34,362 bases of DNA from an uncultured Eubacterium sp. (GCA_947385105.1 CANDJR010000004.1:1-34362), one strand, 5' to 3'. Positions 7,994 through 15,803 are shown, numbered from the stretch's first letter. Numbers and translations: made by a program. The notes: generated from the sequence alone by a model not told the origin.

Positions 7994-8992
7994 ATGCGAG
8001 CAAGAATATGCGGGACTGGGAGCAGCCTTCCAAATTTACGAGTAACAAACGACGATTTAAGCGCTATTATGGAAACCTCTGATGCATGGATACGCAGCAG
8101 GACTGGGATCGGCGCAAGACATTTAGCAGTAGAGGAGACGACGACAAGCATGGCGGCAGAGGCGTCCAGGCAGGCGCTTGCGCAGGCAGGGATGCAGCCG
8201 GATGATTTAGAATTAATTCTTGCAGCAACCGTGTCTGCAGATCATGTAATACCGCCGTTAGCCTGTGAAGTGCAGCATGCGTTAGGAGCGTCCCAGGCAG
8301 CAGCATACGATATATGCGCAGCTTGTGCAGGGTTTATTTTTGCCCTGCAAATGGCACAGGCATACATACAAAGCGGCATGTACCGCAAAATATTAATTAT
8401 CGGAGCAGAAACACTCTCTAAGCTGTTGGACTGGTCAGACCGTTCTACATGTGTATTGTTTGGTGATGGAGCTGGCGCGGCAGTTGTCTGTGCAGATGAG
8501 CAGGGGATGATTGCAGGTATACAAGGCTCTGACGGTTCAAAAGGAATGGCATTAGCTTGTATGGGAAGGCAGCCAAACCACCCATATCTAAAACAAGTGC
8601 CAGAAAGCAGCGGGCAAAACGCAAAAGCTTTGGAGCATGTCAGCGCATATGTACAGATGAATGGGCAGGAGGTTTATAAATTTGCAGTCCGCACTGTACC
8701 AAAATGCATTCAGCAGGTATTGGAAAAAGCAAACGTGCAGCCAGAAGAAATAGCAATGTTTCTATTACACCAGGCAAATGAACGTATTATTGAAGCTGTT
8801 GCAAAACGCCTGCAGCAGCCAATCGAAAAATTTCCGATCTGCTTAGAGGAATGCGGCAATATATCTGCTGCAAGCGTACCGATTTTGCTGGATCGCGTAA
8901 ACCAAGACGGGAAATTAAAAAAAGGTGATAAAATTATACTGGCAGGCTTTGGCGCCGGACTCACATGGGGAGCAGCAGTGCTGACTTGGTAG
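7994..8992 (+). CDS. fabH: 3-oxoacyl-ACP synthase III (KASIII)
   Basis: A 332-residue condensing enzyme that starts each chain from an acyl-CoA primer and malonyl-ACP. The Cys111-His259-Asn289 triad appears in ICAACAGF, LLHQANERI and CGNISAASVP. The ATG at 7994 is preferred: GGAAAGGAAAGAG precedes it and MRARICGTGSSLP is the usual N-terminus. An in-frame ATG at 7952, overlapping the accDA stop, would add 14 residues of no recognisable homology. fabH is often placed near the front of such operons; here it follows accDA and precedes fabT. Confidence 0.95.
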   Translation: MRARICGTGSSLPNLRVTNDDLSAIMETSDAWIRSRTGIGARHLAVEETTTSMAAEASRQALAQAGMQPDDLELILAATVSADHVIPPLACEVQHALGASQAAAYDICAACAGFIFALQMAQAYIQSGMYRKILIIGAETLSKLLDWSDRSTCVLFGDGAGAAVVCADEQGMIAGIQGSDGSKGMALACMGRQPNHPYLKQVPESSGQNAKALEHVSAYVQMNGQEVYKFAVRTVPKCIQQVLEKANVQPEEIAMFLLHQANERIIEAVAKRLQQPIEKFPICLEECGNISAASVPILLDRVNQDGKLKKGDKIILAGFGAGLTWGAAVLTW

Positions 8993-9007
8993 AAAGGAAG
9001 AGGCTGG

Positions 9008-9448
9008 ATGGGAACAGAACAGACATTGAATCGGTTCTTGGTGGATTTTTTTAAGTACATTATGGAGCTTGAAGAAAAGAAGCTGATTACAGACGAATTT
9101 GCAGATATTACGTATAACGATATGCACGTAATCGAAGCGATTGGTCTGGATAAGCCTCAGAAAATGTCTCAGATTGCAAAAAAGCTGTCAGTAACAACCG
9201 GAACACTTACAAAAGCAATGAATGCGTTAGAGAAAAAGCAATATGTATGCAGGGAACGCAGCAGCCAGGATAAGCGGGTTGTCAATATTACATTGACACA
9301 AAAAGGCATCTGTGCTTACCGTCATCATCAACGCTTTCATCAGGACATGATTGCTTTTATTTTAGATAGTGTCAGTGAAAATGAATGCAGGGTACTGCAA
9401 AGTACACTTGAAAAACTAATGATTTATTTTGTACAAAAATATTCTTAA
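9008..9448 (+). CDS. fabT: MarR-family repressor, FabT-like
   Basis: A 146-residue winged-helix protein. The recognition region MSQIAKKLSVTTGTLTKAMNALEKKQYV and the wing RSSQDKRVVNITLTQKG are classical MarR features. FabT proteins repress fatty-acid synthesis genes, with acyl-ACP as co-repressor. Two points support FabT over a generic MarR: it is the last gene of the fab operon (15 bases after fabH), and two FabT-type palindromes sit directly downstream of the operon promoter at 1153-1183. In streptococci fabT lies near the start of the fab cluster; here it is last. GGAAGAGG precedes the ATG. Confidence 0.85.
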   Translation: MGTEQTLNRFLVDFFKYIMELEEKKLITDEFADITYNDMHVIEAIGLDKPQKMSQIAKKLSVTTGTLTKAMNALEKKQYVCRERSSQDKRVVNITLTQKGICAYRHHQRFHQDMIAFILDSVSENECRVLQSTLEKLMIYFVQKYS

Positions 9449-9455
9449 CAGAGGA

Positions 9456-9485
9456 AAGGGGCTGTCCGCAGCCCCTTATTGTTTA
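9456..9485 (+). terminator. Terminator of the fab operon
   Basis: AAGGGGCT (9456-9463) pairs with AGCCCCTT, with a short GTCCGC loop, followed by a T-rich stretch (ATTGTTTATTT). It lies 8 bases after the fabT stop and faces the convergent hsp20 gene; the AAGGGG/CCCCTT symmetry could serve both strands. Confidence 0.85.
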
Positions 9486-9490
9486 TTTCA

Positions 9491-9934
9491 TTATCCTTCG
9501 ATTGCGATAAATTTCTTTTTCTCTATTTCTGGTTTGGCTTCTTTCTTAGGGAAACACAATTTTAATGTGCCGTCTTCAAATTTCGCCTTGATATCTTCCT
9601 GGGTAATTTGCTCACCAATATAAAAGCTTCTGCTGCAGGAACCATAGTATCTTTCTCGACGGATATATTTTCCATCAGAATCCTTTTGTGACTGATCTTT
9701 TTTGCTGGTCGCATTAATGGTCAGATAACCGTCTTTTAATTCTGCCTGCACATCTTCTTTTTTATAGCCAGGAAGATCAATATGCAGCTCATAACCATTT
9801 GGAAGTTCTTTGATGTCAGTACGCATGAGTTGATTTGCAGAGGTCGTGTATGGCATGATGGATCTTGACGGACGTGCAAAATCATTAAAAAAGTCATCAA
9901 ATAAATTTTCTCCAAAAATACTTGGCATTAACAT
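9491..9934 (-). CDS. Small heat-shock protein, Hsp20/alpha-crystallin family
   Basis: 147 residues with an alpha-crystallin domain spanning roughly residues 35-130: YELHIDLPGYKKEDVQAELK, the arginine-bearing strand YIRRERYYGSCSRSF, and FEDGTLKLCFPKKE (the conserved A-x-x-x-n-G-v-L strand). An N-terminal hydrophobic segment (IFGENLFDDFFNDF) fits oligomer assembly. It is an ATP-independent holdase that keeps unfolding proteins soluble. GGAGG is 8 bases before the ATG. Upstream are a good promoter and a perfect CIRCE operator (10019-10045), so HrcA repression released by heat is expected. The gene is transcribed toward the fab operon. Confidence 0.93.
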   Translation of the reverse strand: MLMPSIFGENLFDDFFNDFARPSRSIMPYTTSANQLMRTDIKELPNGYELHIDLPGYKKEDVQAELKDGYLTINATSKKDQSQKDSDGKYIRRERYYGSCSRSFYIGEQITQEDIKAKFEDGTLKLCFPKKEAKPEIEKKKFIAIEG

Positions 9935-10003
9935 AGGTCATTCCTCCATTCTTTCAATACATTCCTTGTGGTGTTTGTGCACCTGTTTTGTTGTGCTGAT
10001 TAT

Positions 10004-10032
10004 GTTATACCACATTTATTAGCACTCGTCAA
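10004..10032 (-). promoter_or_regulatory. Promoter of the small heat-shock gene
   Basis: On the minus strand TTGACG (10027-10032) and TATAAC (10004-10009) are separated by 17 bases. The -35 box lies inside the CIRCE element, so HrcA binding would exclude RNA polymerase. Confidence 0.8.
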
Positions 10033-10045
10033 TGGTGAGTGCTAA
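10019..10045. promoter_or_regulatory. CIRCE operator (HrcA binding site)
   Basis: TTAGCACTC (10019-10027), a 9-base spacer and GAGTGCTAA (10037-10045) match the CIRCE consensus exactly in both arms and spacing. It overlaps the -35 box of the hsp20 promoter. hrcA itself is not in the window. Confidence 0.97.
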
Positions 10046-10089
10046 TAATTTCTGTGAAATTTCTGTGAAGTCGTTATTATTCCAACCAG

Positions 10090-10144
10090 GGTTTTGCATG
10101 GACTGCATTCAGTTACTGAGAAAACCAAAGGTGTGAACGGTAAC
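10090..10144 (-). repeat. Possible degenerate relic of the dispersed repeat
   Basis: TTTTGCATG, GTTACTGAGAA and GTGTGAACGGTAAC occur in the same order as at the right end of the copy at 22832-22964, but with insertions between them. It may be an eroded copy; the match is too weak to be sure. The rest of 10046-10334 holds a tandem AATTTCTGTGA pair near 10048-10070 and no convincing gene or promoter. Confidence 0.35.
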
Positions 10145-10334
10145 GTTAAGTCTAGTTTATGTAGAAATAGTAAAATGATTCAGACAATAACTGGAGGATG
10201 GAACCAGCGTAATGGTAGACAAAAAGCAAACGTATTGTATAAAAGATTGCAATTTGATGCAAAACAGTATATGATGAAAAATAAAAAACATATCCATTGG
10301 GGTATACATTTATTACAATTTTGGAGAATGATCT

Positions 10335-11057
10335 ATGTATCTATTTGAAACAAGAGTTCGCTATAGTGAGTGTAATGACAAGGAACAGGCATGCCTTTCC
10401 CATGTATTAGATTATTTGCAGGATGCCTGTACGCTGCAGGCAGAGGACTTAGATATTGGAGTCGATTATTTGGAACTGCATCATGCAGCCTGGATTTTAA
10501 ACAGCTGGCAGGTTGACATACAGCGCTATCCTAGGCTGGGCGAAAAGATTAAAGTTATGACTTGGCCGTATGATTACCATGGATTTTATGGGCTGCGCAA
10601 TTTTAAAATCGAAGATTCGTCCGGCCATATACTTGTCCGGGCAAACTCAGTCTGGGTATTTATGGATATGCAAAAAGGCAGGCCCGTGAAAATTATGCCG
10701 CAACTGCAGGAGATCTATCAAAAAGAAGCAAGACTGGATATGGAATATTTAGACCGTAAAATATTGGATACGGAACAGCCGCAGGATTTTAAAAGCGAAG
10801 CCTGTGCATTTCGCGTGCCGCGCTATTTTATAGATACAAATAATCATATGAATAACGCCAGATATGTCCAGCTTGCGCAGGAATGGCTGCCAAAGGATTT
10901 TGTGGTAACGCGTATTCGTGCAGAATACAGAAAATCAGCTGTTTATGGCGATATGATATCGGTATGTGTGTATCGCAAGGAGAGCAGCTATATCGTGAAG
11001 CTAAATGATGAAAATGGAAAAACGTACGCAATTGTAGAATTTTGCGGCAACGGGTAA
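10335..11057 (+). CDS. Acyl-ACP thioesterase (FatA/FatB-like)
   Basis: 240 residues built as two hot-dog domains. The N-terminal half has TRVRYSECN and HAAWILNSWQVDIQRYP, and the second half holds the catalytic-region signature IDTNNHMNNARYVQLAQEWL (conserved Asn and His), as in bacterial acyl-ACP thioesterases. These enzymes release free fatty acids from acyl-ACP. The gene lies about 0.9 kb beyond the end of the fab operon, with the convergent hsp20 gene between, so it may use AcpP-bound chains while being regulated separately. GGAG precedes ATG 10335 at about 9 bases. The frame starting at 10094 that overlaps its start shows no protein features and is discounted. Confidence 0.88.
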   Translation: MYLFETRVRYSECNDKEQACLSHVLDYLQDACTLQAEDLDIGVDYLELHHAAWILNSWQVDIQRYPRLGEKIKVMTWPYDYHGFYGLRNFKIEDSSGHILVRANSVWVFMDMQKGRPVKIMPQLQEIYQKEARLDMEYLDRKILDTEQPQDFKSEACAFRVPRYFIDTNNHMNNARYVQLAQEWLPKDFVVTRIRAEYRKSAVYGDMISVCVYRKESSYIVKLNDENGKTYAIVEFCGNG

Positions 11058-11076
11058 AAGAGAGGAGTACGTTCAT

Positions 11077-11910
11077 ATGAAATTAGGAGAATATCAGACA
11101 TTGCAGGTAGTCAAACAAGTAGATTTTGGAATTTACTTGGCTGAGCAGCAGGATGATGAAACGCGTGTTTTGCTGCCAAAAAAGCAGGTCCCGCCAAAAA
11201 TTCAAATTGGGGATGAGCTGGAAGTATTTCTATATAAAGATTCCAAAGACCGTCTGATTGCGACGACAGCAAAACCAAAGCTAACATTAGGCAAGTGCTG
11301 TGCATTAAAAGTAATCTCGATTGGTAATATCGGTGCATTTTTGGACTGGGGCTTAGAAAAAGATCTGTTTCTTCCATATAAACAGATGACGCAGGACGTT
11401 CGGGCAGGAGACGAAATACTTGTGACACTTTATATCGATAAAAGCCATAGGCTTTGCGCAAGTATGAAGGATTTGTATGGATTGCTGCAGCAGGATGCCC
11501 CTTATCAAAAAGGCGACATTGTTACTGGCCGTGTCTATGAATTCAGTTCCAACTTTGGAACATTTATTGCTGTGGATGATCAATATTCAGCAATGATTCC
11601 ATTGCATGAGGACTGCTCGATGCTTCGCATCGGGGATGTTATAGAAGCAAAAATAACGAACGTAAAACCAGACGGCAAGCTGGATTTAACGAGAAGGGAA
11701 AAAGCATATATCCAAATGGATGCAGACGCAGCAGCTGTCATGCAGATGATAGTCAAATCCGGCGGCGAACTGCCTTTTAACGATAAAGCGCCTGCAGAAG
11801 TAATTAAGCAGGAGACGAAAATGAGTAAAAACGCATTTAAACGGGCAGTCGGACACTTATACAAAGAAAGGAAAATAGAAATCACAACGGATCGTATTCG
11901 AAAAATATAA
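11077..11910 (+). CDS. cvfB: S1-domain RNA-binding protein, CvfB/YitL family
   Basis: 277 residues with S1-like OB folds in series: residues 1-65 (GEYQTLQVVKQVDFGIYL), 70-140 (KVISIGNIGAFLDWGLEKDLFLP) and about 145-215 (GDIVTGRVYEFSSNFGTFIAV). A C-terminal winged helix follows (MSKNAFKRAVGHLYKERKIEI). This is the CvfB layout; family members bind RNA and affect virulence or stress gene expression in staphylococci, but the function here is unknown. GAGGAG precedes the ATG, 19 bases after the thioesterase stop, so both are probably co-transcribed. No clear terminator follows; 11911-12047 holds AT-rich non-coding sequence. Confidence 0.87.
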   Translation: MKLGEYQTLQVVKQVDFGIYLAEQQDDETRVLLPKKQVPPKIQIGDELEVFLYKDSKDRLIATTAKPKLTLGKCCALKVISIGNIGAFLDWGLEKDLFLPYKQMTQDVRAGDEILVTLYIDKSHRLCASMKDLYGLLQQDAPYQKGDIVTGRVYEFSSNFGTFIAVDDQYSAMIPLHEDCSMLRIGDVIEAKITNVKPDGKLDLTRREKAYIQMDADAAAVMQMIVKSGGELPFNDKAPAEVIKQETKMSKNAFKRAVGHLYKERKIEITTDRIRKI

Positions 11911-12047
11911 CATATTAAGGGAAAAAGAAATCACAATAAATTATATCGAAAAAAATGACGGATTTAGAAACGGGCAGTTTAGATCAGAGATTTGTGAATT
12001 TGTATAAAAAAAGAAGAAAAAACCCACATTTCTGTAATATCTGTCGG

Positions 12048-12076
12048 TTGACACGCGTGAATTGCTTTGATATAAT
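12048..12076 (+). promoter_or_regulatory. Promoter of the NlpC/P60 gene
   Basis: TTGACA (12048-12053) and TATAAT (12071-12076), both exact consensus, are separated by 17 bases. The leader is about 60 nt. The match predicts strong, constitutive transcription. Confidence 0.92.
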
Positions 12077-12143
12077 ATGTCTCGTAATAAATTTGTAATA
12101 AATGAGTTGGTATATAAATATTGGGAAAAAATAGGAGGATTTT

Positions 12144-13544
12144 ATGAAGAAGCAACCACTGAGAATCGTTACTTGTTGCCTTGCAGGAGCACTGCTGTTT
12201 GCTACACCGGTTTACTTAAATGCTGCACCAGTGGCAGGAATTACAGAATATACAAATAATATTATGGAAAACGAATTGAATACTTCGTCACCGGTTGCAG
12301 GCGTATCACTGACACTCAGCAGTTATTTAGAGCAAAATGTAACAGCACAGATGGCGGATGCAAGAAGTGTGGATTCTCCAGAGGACGATAAAGATACAAA
12401 AAGCGGCAAAACAGAAAAAGAAGGCAGCAACAAATCATCCAAGTATGAAAATATGGCGGTTGCAAATGTTAACGATTATGTAAATATTCGCAGAAAGCCA
12501 GATGAAGACAGCAAACTGCTTGGAAAATTATATAAAGATTCTGTAGCAACAGTGCTTGGGAAAAAAGACGGCTGGGTAAAAATCCAATCCGGTTCTGTTA
12601 CAGGTTATGTAAAAAAAGATTTTATTGTAATCGGCGATGAAGCATTAATTAAATCCGTAGGCACACCGATTGCAACAGTAAGCACAACGACATTAAAAGT
12701 AAGAAGCAAAGCTTCTGGAAAGTCCGATGTACTGACACTTGTACCAGGCGGTGAGGCACTGACTGTAGCAAGCATGAAGGACTATAAAGACGGCTGGGTA
12801 AAAGTAGCTGTTGAAGACAAGCATGGCTACGTTTCCGCAGATTACATAGAACTTACAAGAGAATATACTTACGCAGAATCAAAAGCAGAAGAAGATGCAA
12901 GAATTGCTTTAGAACAGGCTCGGATCGAAGAAGAACAAAGATTAGCGCAGGAAGCAATTGAGGCACAAAATAATGCAGCAGATACAGCATCCAATACTGC
13001 AAGCAATACACAGACAACTACAAATAGTACAAGCAGTACAACGACTACAACAAGCAACACGACATCTTCCACAAGTACAACATCAAATACAAGTACTTCG
13101 AATGGAACTACAAGCTCAAGCAGCACAAATACGTCTGCAAATTCTGGCAGCTCAAATTCATCTGCCGGATCAAGCAGCAGTTCTTCCACAAGCTCCAGCA
13201 AATCTGGACAAGCAGTTGTAAACTATGCAAGCCAATTTGAAGGTAATCCATATGTATGGGGTGGTTCCAGTCTGACAAATGGGACAGACTGTTCTGGTTT
13301 TGTAATGAGCGTATATGCACACTTTGGAGTATCCTTACCACATTATACAGGTGCATTGTGCAGTGTGGGATATGGTGTAAGCTATGAAGACAGACAGCCG
13401 GGTGACATTATTTGCTACGATGGACATGTAGGCATTTATGTAGGCAATAATACGATTATTCATGCAAGTAATCCAGCGACTGGCATCAAGTATACTTCTC
13501 CGGCAAATTACCGGCCTGTAGTAGCAGTACGCAGAATTTTTTAA
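12144..13544 (+). CDS. Secreted SH3b-SH3b-NlpC/P60 peptidoglycan hydrolase
   Basis: 466 residues. A signal peptide (KKQPLR, hydrophobic VTCCLAGALLFATPVYL, likely cut after LNAA) leads to an acidic/lysine segment. Two bacterial SH3 domains follow, about 105-168 (NDYVNIRRKPDEDSKLLG) and 175-245 (TTLKVRSKASGKSDVL). Next are a Glu/Ala-rich helix and a Ser/Thr/Asn-rich linker of about 80 residues (280-355). The NlpC/P60 domain at the C-terminus has Cys383 in DCSGFV, His428 in DGHVGIYVG and His440 in IIHASN as the catalytic set. It should cleave D-Glu-diaminoacid bonds in wall peptides outside the cell, with the SH3b domains anchoring it to the wall. AGGAGG precedes the ATG. It is monocistronic between a consensus promoter and a strong terminator. 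Confidence 0.95.
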   Translation: MKKQPLRIVTCCLAGALLFATPVYLNAAPVAGITEYTNNIMENELNTSSPVAGVSLTLSSYLEQNVTAQMADARSVDSPEDDKDTKSGKTEKEGSNKSSKYENMAVANVNDYVNIRRKPDEDSKLLGKLYKDSVATVLGKKDGWVKIQSGSVTGYVKKDFIVIGDEALIKSVGTPIATVSTTTLKVRSKASGKSDVLTLVPGGEALTVASMKDYKDGWVKVAVEDKHGYVSADYIELTREYTYAESKAEEDARIALEQARIEEEQRLAQEAIEAQNNAADTASNTASNTQTTTNSTSSTTTTTSNTTSSTSTTSNTSTSNGTTSSSSTNTSANSGSSNSSAGSSSSSSTSSSKSGQAVVNYASQFEGNPYVWGGSSLTNGTDCSGFVMSVYAHFGVSLPHYTGALCSVGYGVSYEDRQPGDIICYDGHVGIYVGNNTIIHASNPATGIKYTSPANYRPVVAVRRIF

Positions 13545-13607
13545 TCTAAAATACATTTTATCGAAGTATAAAAATTAAAGAAAGATATAATAATATAGTA
13601 TATTACC

Positions 13608-13641
13608 AAAAACTCTACACGAATTCGTGTAGAGTTTTTTT
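13608..13641 (+). terminator. Strong rho-independent terminator after the NlpC/P60 gene
   Basis: A perfect palindrome: AAAAACTCTACACG and its complement meet at an AATT centre, and the 3' side ends in a run of seven T. Because A- and T-runs flank both sides it could stop transcription in either direction, insulating the DnaA-box region that follows. Confidence 0.93.
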
Positions 13642-13723
13642 GTATGAAAGTAATAAATGTAAAATTGACGTAAAATTTTTATCCTGCATTTTGCCTGCAA
13701 AAAATAAAAAAAGGAAACTATAC

Positions 13724-13931
13724 AAAATAACCAAAAGTAACCAAAAGTTATACTCTTTTCGACAAGTTTCGCTAAAATAACCAAAAGATAACCGAAAGTT
13801 ATCCACATCGAAAAATGTCGATAAACCGAAAAAATTGAGTTATACACGGACTTATCCACGTTATCCACAAAATTTCGTGTGGAAAAGGGCGTGGATATCC
13901 ACGGGGAAGTCGGAACATCCGTTTTGTATAA
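13724..13931. promoter_or_regulatory. Cluster of DnaA boxes with direct repeats (origin-like or DnaA-titrating locus)
   Basis: Exact TTATCCACA boxes lie at 13799-13807 and 13861-13869 (+). One-mismatch boxes are TTATACACG (13840-13848, +), TTATCCACG (13852-13860, +, directly abutting the next box), TTTTCCACA (13878-13886, -) and TTATACAAA (13923-13931, -). A palindromic GTGGATATCCAC centre with ATATCCACG on both strands covers 13890-13903. Upstream, AAAATAACCAAAAG begins two related 30-base direct repeats at 13724 and 13774, exactly 50 bases apart, each ending in GTTAT. A Spo0A-type box (TTGTCGAA, minus strand, 13758-13765) and a weaker one (TGTCGAT, 13816-13822) lie among them. The rest of 13642-14095 has no credible gene. 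Confidence 0.7.
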
Positions 13932-14095
13932 CATTCATAAACTTAAGGTCTTACCAAAATAAATAGTAAAATCTATTGACATTTCAATAGTGAAATAAGT
14001 AAATACAAAGGGCCTAAGAAGTCGAATTTCTTTTACAATTTTGTAATAATTTGAATTCTAGCATGGCATAATTACAAAAGACATACGGTCTATGC

Positions 14096-14124
14096 TTGCC
14101 AAACGAAAAAGTTTTTGTTATACT
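14096..14124 (+). promoter_or_regulatory. Promoter of the WecG-like/YitT pair
   Basis: TTGCCA (14096-14101) and TATACT (14119-14124) are 17 bases apart; transcription would begin near 14131, about 28 bases before the chosen start codon. It lies about 165 bases past the last DnaA box. Confidence 0.7.
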
Positions 14125-14158
14125 ACTATCTTATCGTAGGTAGAAAGTGGGGCATTGT

Positions 14159-14836
14159 ATGGTGAAGAAAATCCGGCTGCTTGGAATGGAGCTTGATAAT
14201 TTTTCTTTGCGGGAAGAAGTCCTGCAAGGAGAAAGTTTTTATAAGAAAACAGAATTAAATGTAATTCGTACAATATCTATGAAAATGCTGAGTGATGCCG
14301 CAGATAACCAGCTTGTACGTGATGGACTTGCACAGGCGGATCTGTTAGTAGTATGCGACAAGGAAATATTAACAGAGGCAGGCATATATTCCAGCCAGCG
14401 GCTGCGTGAGGCAGCTGCACATGGATTTATGCAGGAATATTTTAAACGCATGAGCAGCAATCAGCGCCGTATCTTCCTGGTGGCGCCAACGAGCGAGGCA
14501 ATGCACAATCTGCAGGAATATTTAGTAACAACGTATGAAAATATGCAGCTTGTGGGAAACTATGTATTAGAAGCGTGCGATGGGGAATATGATATTATGG
14601 TCAATGAAATAAATGCAGCGCTGCCGGACGTTATTGTGTCAGTAGTGGAATCTCCGCAGGAAGACATTATTTTGCAGGAGGTCAAAGCTAAAATTGACGC
14701 AAGGGTATGGTATTCCTTGGGCAGCAGATACTTTGATCCAGACGGAAAGCTGTCATTTATCATGTGGTTTCAGCAGCTGATTCACAAAGGACGATTTAAA
14801 AACGTTGTCCACAATTATGACGATGAGAAAGAGTAG
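14159..14836 (+). CDS. Divergent WecG/TagA/CpsF-type glycosyltransferase-like protein
   Basis: 225 residues. The core resembles the WecG/TagA/CpsF family: RRIFLVAPTSEAMHNLQEYL followed by MQLVGNYVLE, then INAALPDVIVSVVESPQEDI and a VWYSLGSRYFDPDG segment, matching the family's order of nucleotide-sugar fold elements. The usual DGxG substrate loop near the N-terminus is replaced by LVVCDKEILTEAG, so activity is doubtful and it may be a non-enzymatic relative. A GTG at 14147 could also start the frame, but the ATG at 14159 is better placed after AGTGGGG. It lies 8 bases before the YitT-family gene. Role unknown. Confidence 0.65.
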   Translation: MVKKIRLLGMELDNFSLREEVLQGESFYKKTELNVIRTISMKMLSDAADNQLVRDGLAQADLLVVCDKEILTEAGIYSSQRLREAAAHGFMQEYFKRMSSNQRRIFLVAPTSEAMHNLQEYLVTTYENMQLVGNYVLEACDGEYDIMVNEINAALPDVIVSVVESPQEDIILQEVKAKIDARVWYSLGSRYFDPDGKLSFIMWFQQLIHKGRFKNVVHNYDDEKE

Positions 14837-14844
14837 GAAATAAC

Positions 14845-15708
14845 ATGCGCAAAAATATTCGCAGGCAGATATATACGTCTTTATTGATCATAGTTGGCAC
14901 AGGCATTATGGGCTTTGCAATTAAAAGCAGCTATGATCCCATTGGCCTGATTACCGGAGGCTTTTCCGGTATTGGCATTATGTTAAAAAGACTTACTGCC
15001 AATTATATTGACGGAGGGGTCCCAATTTGGGTTACGAATCTTGTACTAGATATACCACTGTTTTTCCTGGCATATAAATTAAAAGGAAAACGTTTTATTG
15101 GAAAGACAATGGCAGCATCCCTGCTGCTGACATTTTGGCTAGGGGTGATACCAGACTGCGATTTGGCCGGAGGAGACTTTTTGCTTGCATCTGTTTACGG
15201 CGGCGTACTAACCGGTGCGGGAATAGGACTTGTATTAAGCGCACAGGTAGCAACCGGAGGGACGGATTTGATTGCAACGCTTCTCCATATGAAATTTCAG
15301 TCGTACTCCATTGCACAAATTTTACAGATTATTGACGGTATCATCATTATCGCTGGTAGTTTTGTCTGTGGGATACATGCCTCACTTTATGCAATTTTTG
15401 CAGTGATTGTAACATCCCGTGTATCCGATTTGATTACAGAGGGCGGGAAGTTTTCGAAGGCTGTTTATATTATTTCAGAACAGCACGAGCAAATTGCAGA
15501 TGCTGTCATGAACCAAATGAGCAGAGGGACGACACTGCTTCCTGCAGTTGGCATGTATAAGAAAGAAGAACGCAGTATGTTGTTTTGTGTTGTTTCAAAA
15601 AAAGAGGTTGTGACATTAAAAGAACACATTAAAAACATTGACAGAAATGCATTTGTCATAGTGACAGATGCCAGAGAGGTGCTGGGAGAAGGATTTTTGG
15701 AATATTAG
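14845..15708 (+). CDS. YitT-family integral membrane protein (DUF161 + DUF2179)
   Basis: 287 residues. About five to six hydrophobic segments fill residues 10-200 (for example SLLIIVGTGIMGFAI and QILQIIDGIIIIAGSFVCGI), with the glycine-rich GLITGGFSGIGIMLKRL typical of the family. A soluble C-terminal domain from about residue 205 (AVYIISEQHEQIADAVMNQM, then LPAVGMYKKEERSML) matches DUF2179. Function in the family is unknown; a transport role is often supposed. TAGGAAATAAC precedes the ATG. After the stop an A-run and a T-run (15711-15740) could form a weak AT-only terminator. Confidence 0.85.
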   Translation: MRKNIRRQIYTSLLIIVGTGIMGFAIKSSYDPIGLITGGFSGIGIMLKRLTANYIDGGVPIWVTNLVLDIPLFFLAYKLKGKRFIGKTMAASLLLTFWLGVIPDCDLAGGDFLLASVYGGVLTGAGIGLVLSAQVATGGTDLIATLLHMKFQSYSIAQILQIIDGIIIIAGSFVCGIHASLYAIFAVIVTSRVSDLITEGGKFSKAVYIISEQHEQIADAVMNQMSRGTTLLPAVGMYKKEERSMLFCVVSKKEVVTLKEHIKNIDRNAFVIVTDAREVLGEGFLEY

Positions 15709-15803
15709 CACAAAAAAAGTGAGTTTCCCCTTTATTTTTTTTGCTATTTGTATTATGATATTAAAGAAATCTTGATTTTTGTAAATATTGTATAAAAACA
15801 GTC

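Noticed and set aside
10094-10348. 84-codon open frame before the thioesterase
   Set aside because: No ribosome binding site or domain features, and its start lies in a possible relic of the repeat; it overlaps the better-supported thioesterase start.
11911-12047. Riboswitch or T-box leader
   Set aside because: AT-rich sequence without a conserved core or clear stem set; the consensus promoter at 12048 lies downstream, so it would not be in the NlpC/P60 leader.
12869-13221. Minus- and plus-strand frames over the Ser/Thr-rich linker of the NlpC/P60 gene
   Set aside because: Shadow frames caused by the repetitive ACA/AGC codons of the low-complexity linker.
13724-13931. Main chromosomal origin oriC as a firm call
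   Set aside because: The DnaA boxes fit, but dnaA, dnaN, rpmH or other usual origin neighbours are absent and GC skew cannot be judged from one window, so it is recorded only as a DnaA-box cluster.
13575-13934. 119-codon minus-strand open frame covering the DnaA-box region
   Set aside because: It runs through the strong terminator hairpin, its composition simply translates the AT-rich repeats and DnaA boxes, it has no ribosome binding site and it matches no family I recognise.
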